Of a DNA stretch of 64,000 nucleotides, positions 57,291 to 64,000 are shown piece by piece. Position numbers and translations under genes: made by a program. The notes beneath the pieces were generated by a model, which did no database searches, was not told the origin of the DNA, and saw only the letters and a program-made list of their open reading frames with translations. Each line of letters begins with the position of its first letter. The first letter of the stretch is position 1. The stretch comes from Clusia tigrina (lineage: Eukaryota > Arthropoda > Insecta > Diptera > Clusiidae): NCBI GenBank assembly GCA_920105625.2, contig OV050030.1:24358516-24422515 (forward strand), written 5' to 3'.

Positions 57291-57896
57291 AACGAGAGCA
57301 AAACCACTTTCGTTACTTTTACACTTGGGAAAGAAACCTGCTCTCTGAGTACACTAAACAATGTTAAACGTTAGACCCCTCTTATGTTCTTATTGATTAG
57401 TCGAATAACTTGGTATAATTTGCTTCCCAAAAAATATTATTCAACGAATTATGCAGTTTTTTTTCTTTTCATTCAACTATATCTATTTGATTGTATAGAA
57501 TCTTGACACCAGCTTCAATTGATGCCCTTTTATCAATTTTTCCACTATCTTTCTACATTCTTCCTTATGTGGTCTTTTCCAGTCTTCCTTATGTGGTCTA
57601 TTTTGGTATGGTTTCTGAAACTCGACTGATCTGTCTGCTAACAATTTCAGAAACTCTTTCGTCTTTAGAGTCGAGAATTTTTATTGACACTCTAAATGGA
57701 TCATTATACAAGAACTTGTTCATTATAGTTTAAGAAAATTGTATTGTTTAAACTGAATTATAATAATAATGAAATGGCTGGTTCGAATAATAATAAATTA
57801 TGTGTTTTAAAACTTTTCTACAGTTGCAATTATATTGTTAGTATTTTTGTAGTGACATTTCTATTCAACAAATTTTGGCAAGATTAGAGTTGGAAC
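57291..57896. other. no gene recognised
   Basis: AT-rich; nothing supported. Confidence 0.4.
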
Positions 57897-57903
57897 AAAG
57901 TTA

Positions 57904-59567
57904 GATAGATAGATAGAAGGGGGGTAGGCCAAAGAGCCGCCGAAGAAAGAGGTCTCCAAACACTGAGGCATTGAGACCCATTGTATTGTAAGCCTCGAAA
58001 AATATTTAGAGAAGGGGGAGATAGAGGATTTTGGAAAGGAAGTTACAACTTTTCAAACTTCTTTCACTTTTTTATGAATCTCAGAAGTCTGTCCAGGGAT
58101 AAGGAATGCACATTATCCATTCCCAAACCATCTGACCTTAATATGCGCCTCCTCATTCTGGCAAAGGCAGGACAAGCGCAGAAAAAATGCTCTGTGCCGT
58201 CCTGTTCTTCCTTCAAACATGAGACGCAGTTCGGTTTCTCGATGATGCCTATGATCGCCATATGAGTATGCTCCATGATTAACCCAACCAATGATCGAAG
58301 ATCTTTCCTTCGTAATGTTAGAAGGAAATCTGCAACTCTCCTGTTTGGGCTTTCTAGGAAGCTGTTGGTTGTTTTGCAAGCAACTAAACAGCACCATCGG
58401 TCCTTGTGATTTACATGGCTCTTGATCTAATCAATAGCCCTTGCTAAACTTATACCGATAAATGGCTCTGGTCCCATTGGAGTACCCACAAATCAACAGT
58501 TTGCCAATTCATCAGCTAATTCGTTCTTCCAAACACCACAGTGTCCCGGAACCCAAATAAGTTCAAGTAAATTCCGTCTTGCAATGGAGTTAAGTCTTGA
58601 CTTACATTCTTGGACAATTTTTGATGGCGCTAACGCGTTGTCTAGGGTATTCAGTGCAGCTTGACTGTCACTACAGACTTTAATCTCCTTACCGTGCCAT
58701 TTCTTCTCAATTACCCATTCCGCTACCTTCAGTATAGCAAAAACTTCCGATTGGAATATCTTTGCCATACTTTCCGAAGCATTTGCCATAGCCGAAAAGC
58801 ATCTGACATTTTCATTCAGTTGCCAGCCAGTCCCCTTTTCAGTTTTGGAGCCGTCAGTGAATAAGGTTTTAGTCAGGTCCTCTACAAGTAATTCTGGATC
58901 TCTCCATTGCTCTCTTGTCGGGAAGCTGACTTTATACTTTCTTCCAAAATAAACTCTAGGTAAGATTTTATCCTTCGGTACCAGAAACAACGGTTATTGT
59001 TCCGACAGCCTCTTGAACATCACTCTGTGCCCAAGAGTCTGTTCTTGTCATCGTGCCAATATCCATAAGAATATAACCGACATATCGTTTTCATCGCCCC
59101 CTGTTGAATCATTAGATCCAGTGGTGGTAAGTTCAACAAAGCATTTTGAGCGGCACCAGATTTGGTACCCGTAATGCTCAAACATACACTTCTCTGTAGT
59201 CTGTTTAACCCCAAACATGTGTACTTAACCCCAGTCCTGGGTCACCAGACCACCAAATTATTGGCCTGATGAATGCTGTGTACAGCCAAAATACACCAGC
59301 TGGTTGCAGACCCCAAGTCTTACCAAATGCTCTTCGGCACTGCCCAAATATTTTATATGCCCGACTAACCTTCAGTTCAACATGCGTCTTCCAAGTGAGT
59401 TTCCTGTCAAGAACGACGCTTAAATATTTCACTTCCCTGGAAAGATATAGATATTTACAATTTTTAGTACTGGTAGTTTAAGTCCTACCAATTTTCTTTT
59501 TCGTGTAAACAATACCACAGTTGCCTTACTTGGATTAATAGTAAGTCCCTGGAAAGTGCACCACCCA
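57904..59567 (-). pseudogene. LINE family F, 5'-truncated insertion
   Basis: Minus strand: LTINPSKATVVLFTRKRKLV, EVKYLSVVLDRKLTWKTHVE, LNRLQRSVCLSITGTKSGAA, TLFTDGSKTEKGTGW, KIFQSEVFAILKVAEWVIEK, VCSDSQAALNTLDN, LIWVPGHCGVWKNELADELA, and the C-terminal CVSCLKEEQDGTEHFFCACP. Stops and frameshifts split it. The 3' tail is (CTAT)n (57904-57917). AAAGTTA flanks at 57897-57903 and 59568-59574 look like a target duplication. Confidence 0.82.
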
Positions 59568-59574
59568 AAAGTTA

Positions 59575-60463
59575 ATAAATAATAAATATGTATATCTAAA
59601 ATCAGTGAGCATATCTAAATATATATCTAAAATCAATGTTGGCAATAGGAGAAACATGGTCCGTTTCCTTTAAAAATATCATTGTACCTGAATGTGTGAG
59701 GGTAGTTTTAGAACAGTGCTGAAATTTTGTAGTCCTGTCTTTTCACTTGGAGGTAGTAAAATATCATCTTCAAACTATCTCATGAATATTATTTTATAAT
59801 CCAAATAGTTCGGCGTTGAACGAGGAAGTTGAGTTGTTCTTTATAATCAGAACAATGACTCACTGGAAATTGCCACTTCCAAATATTGTAATCCTATATG
59901 TATTCTTGACTATTATTGCTATTTCATTTACTATTATTACCATCTTGATTACTACTATAATTACTACTATTACTATCTTGATTGCGAGATGGATATTAAT
60001 ACTTTAATTTCCACATTTTTTTGCTAACCACACGAAGAGCTCTTCTTTGCTCTTTCCTGCTGCAATGCATTTTGGTAAAATTTGTTTCATATACGAGTAT
60101 TTTCATGAATTGAAGTTGTGCTATTTTTCATATCATCGCTGAGTAGCGCTCTGCGGGATATTGTAACATTTTACTTGGCATTCTTTCTTTATAGGGTTGA
60201 AGGCAGCGCCGCCTACTTTCCAAAATTCTTGACGTTTGCATTTTGTCAGCTTGATTGAATTCGTTTTTTCCTAATTCACAACGAAATTCAATTAAGTTTT
60301 ACTCACATAATCATTATTAATAGCTTCTTAAATGCTAATTTAAGCGGCTTCATTTTTCAAATTATCACTCTCAATTGACGGTGGAGGGGGAGAAAATTGT
60401 CGAAATTGCCAGTCGTGAAAAGGTTCGGGAATATGTTGGCTTTAAAACTACACATGATATATT
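59575..60463. other. no gene recognised
   Basis: AT-rich; the frame at 59816-60007 is Ile/Thr-rich and accidental. Confidence 0.4.
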
Positions 60464-60475
60464 TCCCATGTACCC

Positions 60476-61365
60476 TTCGATAGATAGATAGATATATTTA
60501 AGGGTGTTATACACTGCGGCCTGAAAGATCTATTGTGGTGCCCCTATTTATTTGAAAGATGAGGATAGTCATATCTATAAATCTTCTGTCAGGTTAATTT
60601 CCGACAGGAATTTATATATTTTGGAGGAATCCAGATGAGGGATCTTGCTCATATCTAATGTATATTCTCCAAAACACTTGAGTCTTTTGTGTGCCAATGG
60701 TCGGCAGTCTGTGATCAGGTGCAGTGAGGTTTCGTCACTTTCTCCACAAAATCGACAGATGGCGTCTGAAGATATACCCAACTTATTCATATGGCAGTTG
60801 AGTCTACAAATGTCCGCTTAAAATGCCTGTGATGATTCTTAATTTACTCCGAGGCATATTTATTAAGTCCTTAGCTCTTTTAGGATTAAATCTCCCAGAA
60901 AAGCTTTGGACTGTCTTAATCCCGGAAGAGTTTTCCAGGTTTGACTTCGATTTGCATCTGTACACTTCTTCAGCAGACCTCCAATGGTATTGGATGATAG
61001 TCCACAGAAGGGTTCAGTGCCGTTGAAGTGAGAGGCCGCAGCCTTCCTAGCTAAGGTATCAGCCTTCTCATTTCCCTCTACTCCTATGTGGCCTGGTACC
61101 CACATTAGAGATAACTTGTTCATACTGCCTAAGGAGTTTAGCTTTCCAATACAGTCCCACACAAGTTTAGACCTCACTAAAGGTGAGCTCAGACTTTTGA
61201 GTGCTGCTTGACTATCGGATAGTATCACGATGTTTTTCCCCCGATGTTTCCTGTCAATGTTGATTTGGGCATATCTTTCAATAGCGTGAATTTCCGCTTG
61301 AAAAATGCTTGGGAAAGAACCCATTGGTTCCCAGTAGTTGGTTCTAGGCCCAAATACTCCTGCCC
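60476..61365 (-). pseudogene. LINE family A, 5'-truncated insertion with 12-bp target duplication
   Basis: TCCCATGTACCC at 60464-60475 and 61366-61377. Minus-strand ORF: GRAGVFGPRTNYWEPMGS, IFQAEIHAIERYAQINIDRK, VILSDSQAALKSLSSPLVRS, LMWVPGHIGVEGNEKADTLA, TEPFCGLSSNTIGGLLKKC, then a frameshift near 60860 and CRFCGESDETSLHLITDCRP to EINLTEDL and a stop. RNase H catalytic residues are intact. 3' tail (TATC)n. Confidence 0.9.
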
Positions 61366-61377
61366 TCCCATGTACCC

Positions 61378-62140
61378 ATACTTTAGTTATTATAAAATAG
61401 GAATTTCGAGAGATATTTAGAAGCACGTTATATTTTTAGGAATAACTACAAGCAATAAATAATTTAATTTATAAATGTAGTATTAATAAAAATTTAAATA
61501 TTATTTATTATTGTTTTATTTGTGTGATAAACAAATTTTACAAAAAGAAAGATATGAAAAATGTTGTTCAAATACGAAGGTGTAATATTGATAATATTTT
61601 ACAATATAGTTATTATAATATATACTCGTACATATTGAATATCTATCAATATAAATGTTAATAATATAATATAAAATTATTATTCTACATAATATGTAGA
61701 ATACAGAGGATATGATGGGAGACAAAATAATAATAATAATAATAATAAAATAAGCTATGATGTTGCTGTGATTTTGAACTACAGGTTTCTTATTAACTAC
61801 AAACGCATCCAAGTAGTCGTCTAAATGCCAAACTATTCATAAATGATTCTGAGACACCTCAGGCCATTTTTCTCAATCCTTCTATAGATTACATGGAACT
61901 TTTACCCCGAAATAAAGCAGCATTAAACGCATTATTTATATTTAGTTCATTTCTAAATATGTTTATTAACTTGGAGACAATAAATTGAAGCCTAAAATAT
62001 ATATACCTTTGATATATCTTTCAATATAAACCAAGCTCAGGCACGAAACTGTGACCTAGAAAGCTGTTTACACTGAAAAGCGAGGAGAACTTTGAATATT
62101 AACTTTTTGAGCTCTTAGTATTAGTTTCACTGATCACTGA
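61378..62140. other. lectin 3' UTR and AT-rich flank
   Basis: No coding sequence; (ATA)n at 61724-61748; the lectin poly(A) signal candidate lies here. Confidence 0.45.
61962..61967 (-). terminator. candidate polyadenylation signal of the lectin gene
   Basis: AATAAA on the minus strand, about 175 bases after the exon D stop, the first such hexamer downstream. Confidence 0.4.
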
Positions 62141-62233
62141 TTATGATCGTTGTTTTCCTTGACGTTTCTTTTGTTTTTTAGATTCTGGAAGTGTTCTAGG
62201 GTTATATATGTGGTCATCCGTTCCAATAACGTC
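62141..62233 (-). CDS. lectin exon D: basic C-terminal tail
   Basis: The acceptor is TATTCCAG|GACGTT, phase 0. It encodes 30 residues, DVIGTDDHIYNPRTLPESKK then Lys/Arg/Gln-rich, and a TAA at 62143-62141. It is too short to stand out alone; the call rests on phase, the acceptor and the stop. Confidence 0.65.
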   Translation of the reverse strand, partial: DVIGTDDHIYNPRTLPESKKQKKRQGKQRS

Positions 62234-64000
62234 CTGGAATAGAATCAGAATGTACTAAATTGCGATGTAGAAAGTTAAATAAGGCTACATTTTATGCAAT
62301 AAATTATGCCATGAACTAAAGTTAAATATTTAGTTTAATTAATTGGTAAATTTTAAATTGGCTATATTTGAGGATTATTCGATTAATCATGTAAAATTTT
62401 AGGAGATTTTTTGAGAAGACACATGGACTAAAATTTTTTTTATTTTTTATTATGGTTGAAATCTGAACTTACCGTACTTGCCTTCGGAAGGATTACGCAA
62501 ATCATATACTTATTCTTTGTACATGCCACAGTGCTTTGTGAGACTTGACCTGCTTTTATGGAAGCGGTAGGACACTTTTTCCGATGCTTTTCATCTCCTG
62601 ACGAACTTAACCAAAACGTTTGGAAAAGTTCATTCGCGTTCATGAAAAATAGTAGAGATCTAAACTCGTCTCCCTCTGGCATCACTAATTCACCTTTCAT
62701 ATCCTTACAACTATCTGCCGCGGCATTCCAGTCCATCTGAAAATAATGTTCAAATGGTATGTTCCAATATTGTCTTTGTCTTTAAGTAACATAATTACTT
62801 ACACGATAATCTGGAAAGTAATAACACCTGCTACCGATAGGTTGAAAATTACTGGGGCAGTGGTTGTTACCAGAGTCCATGACTGGAGCAATTTCAATGA
62901 CGAAGACAACAAATATGAATTTATAAATACATATTTCTAAATTAATCACAAAATAATTTTTTTCTTAATTACCTGGCATGTGTATAGTGTGTAAATTGCC
63001 TCCAGCTGGTGGTCCGCCTAGTCCTGGTGGTCCGCCATGTCCTGGTGGTCCGCCTAGTCCTGGTAGTCCGCCCTGTCCTGGTAGTCCGCCCTGTCCTGGT
63101 GGTCCGCCATGTCCTGGTGGTCCGCCGTGTCCTGGTGGTCCGCCGTGTCGTGGTGGTCCGCCATGTCCTGGTGGTCCGCCGTGTCCTGGTGGTCCGCCGT
63201 GTCCTGGTGGTCCGCCATGTCCTGGTGTTCCGCCTAGTCCTGGTGGTCCGCCATGTCCTGGTGGTCCGCCATGTCCTGGTGGTCCGCCTAGTCTTGGTAG
63301 TCCGCCGTGTCCTGGTGGTCCGCCATGTCCTGGTGGTCCGCCGTGTCCTGGTGGTCCGCCATGTCTTGGTAGTCCGCCGTGTCCTGGTGGTCCGCCGTGT
63401 CTTGGTGGTCCGCCGTGTCCTGGTGGTCCGCCGTGTCCTAGTGATCCGCCGTGTCCTGGTGGTCCGCCGTGTCCTGGTGGTCCGCCGTGTCCCGGTGTTC
63501 CGCCTAGTCCTGGTTCGTGAAGTTCATCATATCTTGGTCCGGGGGGGCCGCCTGGTCTTGGTCCGGGAAATTCATCTAGTCTTGGTCCGGGAGGTTCACC
63601 TGCTCTCGGTCCGGGAGGTCCACCAGGTCTTAGTCCGGGAGGTTCACCTCCTCTCGGTCCGGGAGGTCCACCAGGTGTTGGTCCGAGCGGTCCACCGGAT
63701 CTTGGTTCTGGAGGTCCACCGGATCTTGGTTCGGGAGGACCACCTCCTCTCGCTCCAGCCAGTCCACCGCCGAAACTTTGTCCAGGAGGTCCTATTGCGT
63801 GAGGTCCGCCGAATCGAGGAGGTCCACCGAATCCAGGAGTTCCAGCGAATCTTGACCAAGCAAGTCGGGCTAAACTCTGTCTATCTGGTCTTGGCCTATT
63901 TGATGGGCCGAGGGAGCCATATGAACTAGGTGCTTCTTGAAAAACTGGCTTAACAGGAGCCAGTACCGGCTTCTCACGGGGTTGTGCCCAAAGTCTGAGA
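62141..64000 (-). CDS. C-type lectin with Gly/Pro-rich (GGPPGH)n stalk, 5' partial
   Basis: Exons on the minus strand: A >64000-62973, B 62882-62803, C 62736-62473, D 62233-62141. All junctions have GT/AG and matching phase. Exon A (at least 342 codons, open throughout) is almost all Gly/Pro. About 28 hexapeptides of the type GGPPGH follow a less regular part with PPGPR/GGE decapeptides. Exons B+C form a ~105-aa CTLD: CPSNFQPIGSRCYYF, then WNAAADSC, then ELFQTFW, then cysteines before PT, TK and VI, six in all. No EPN/QPD/WND calcium and sugar-binding motif is visible, so canonical sugar binding is doubtful. Exon D adds a Lys/Arg-rich tail (KKQKKRQGKQ). The signal peptide must lie beyond the window. 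A secreted matrix, cuticle or immune role is inference. Confidence 0.82.
62473..62736 (-). CDS. lectin exon C: body of CTLD
   Basis: Phase-0 exon of 88 codons between TTTTCAG|ATGGAC and AGTACG|GTAAGT. It carries WNAAADSC, GELVMPEGDEF, FQTFWLSS and the last four cysteines. Read without splicing, its frame runs on into intron and gives a false C-terminus. Confidence 0.82.
62803..62882 (-). CDS. lectin exon B: start of CTLD
   Basis: The acceptor is GCTCCAG|TCATGG and the donor is CGT|GTAAGT. It encodes 26 residues, MDSGNNHCPSNFQ to PDYR, with the first two CTLD cysteines. The 90-bp upstream intron and 66-bp downstream intron are of normal fly size. Confidence 0.8.
62973..64000 (-). CDS. lectin exon A: Gly/Pro repeat exon (5' end outside window)
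   Basis: One open frame runs from the window edge to ATGCCAG|GTAATT. In the hexapeptide part (63003-63515) the order GPP-GHG-GPP-GHG keeps Gly at every third position, so it is formally collagen Gly-X-Y. The part at 63515-63780 follows a longer, irregular unit. The complementary strand is also open over most of it because the 18-bp unit lacks stops in several frames. Confidence 0.8.
63003..63515. repeat. 18-bp coding minisatellite
   Basis: About 28 head-to-tail units of GGTGGTCCGCC(A/G)TGTCCT encode the GGPPGH hexapeptides of lectin exon A. Confidence 0.95.

Noticed and set aside
62978..63929. Long plus-strand frames rich in Cys/Pro or Val/Leu/Arg over the Gly-Pro exon.
   Set aside because: They are produced by the stop-free 18-bp unit. 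The minus-strand frame continues with correct splice phase into a recognisable CTLD, and the plus-strand frames lead nowhere.
1..64000. CRISPR array, operon structure, tRNA or rRNA genes.
   Set aside because: The sequence is from an insect nucleus. No regular spacer array exists; the tandem repeats have no unique spacers, and no cloverleaf with a convincing TPsiC box was found by eye. A tRNA search program would be decisive.

Overview
The window looks like euchromatic DNA of a higher fly (Brachycera), and I lean towards a tephritid fruit fly. The grounds are a spliced dacapo gene, a C-type lectin gene, many Jockey/I-like LINE relics, a DINE-1-like Helitron relic, and several mariner/Tc1 elements including two of the DD41D (rosa) type, a type first described from Ceratitis rosa and other tephritids. 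The species assignment is inference. The DNA is AT-rich, and most open frames longer than 60 codons belong to dead transposons.

Two host genes can be supported, both on the minus strand. (1) dacapo (dap), 10394-23717, has three coding exons and reconstructs to 245 aa. It is the p21/p27-family CDK inhibitor, with a 75-bp first intron and a 12.5-kb second intron that cuts the PIP-degron motif. (2) A secreted-type C-type lectin, 62141 to beyond 64000, has four exons visible and its 5' end lies outside the window. A long Gly/Pro-rich stalk, partly in collagen-like Gly-X-Y register, precedes a compact six-cysteine CTLD and a basic tail.

Layout: 1-8655 is a nest of LINE, mariner and Tc1 relics. 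8656-10393 is the dap 3' side. 10394-23717 is dap; its big intron holds AT-rich simple DNA, a ~410-bp tandem duplication, a ~93-bp tandem repeat, a dead DD41D mariner and LINE tails. 23718-26000 is the dap upstream region with CT/GAGA-like tracts. 26003-31565 holds LINE relics and a DINE-1-like element. 31566-37450 has further LINE fragments, one inserted into a GGAGTCG-type tandem repeat. 37451-46000 contains two 21-bp minisatellites, an 83-bp repeat, a deleted DD41D mariner and a 269-bp MITE made from a related transposase. 46375-61377 is a second LINE-rich block with three copies bounded by recognisable target-site duplications, one nested in another LINE. 61378-64000 is the lectin gene and its 3' flank.

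The transposon genes are all broken by frameshifts, stops, internal deletions or catalytic-residue changes. No tRNA, rRNA, CRISPR or complete autonomous mobile element was seen.
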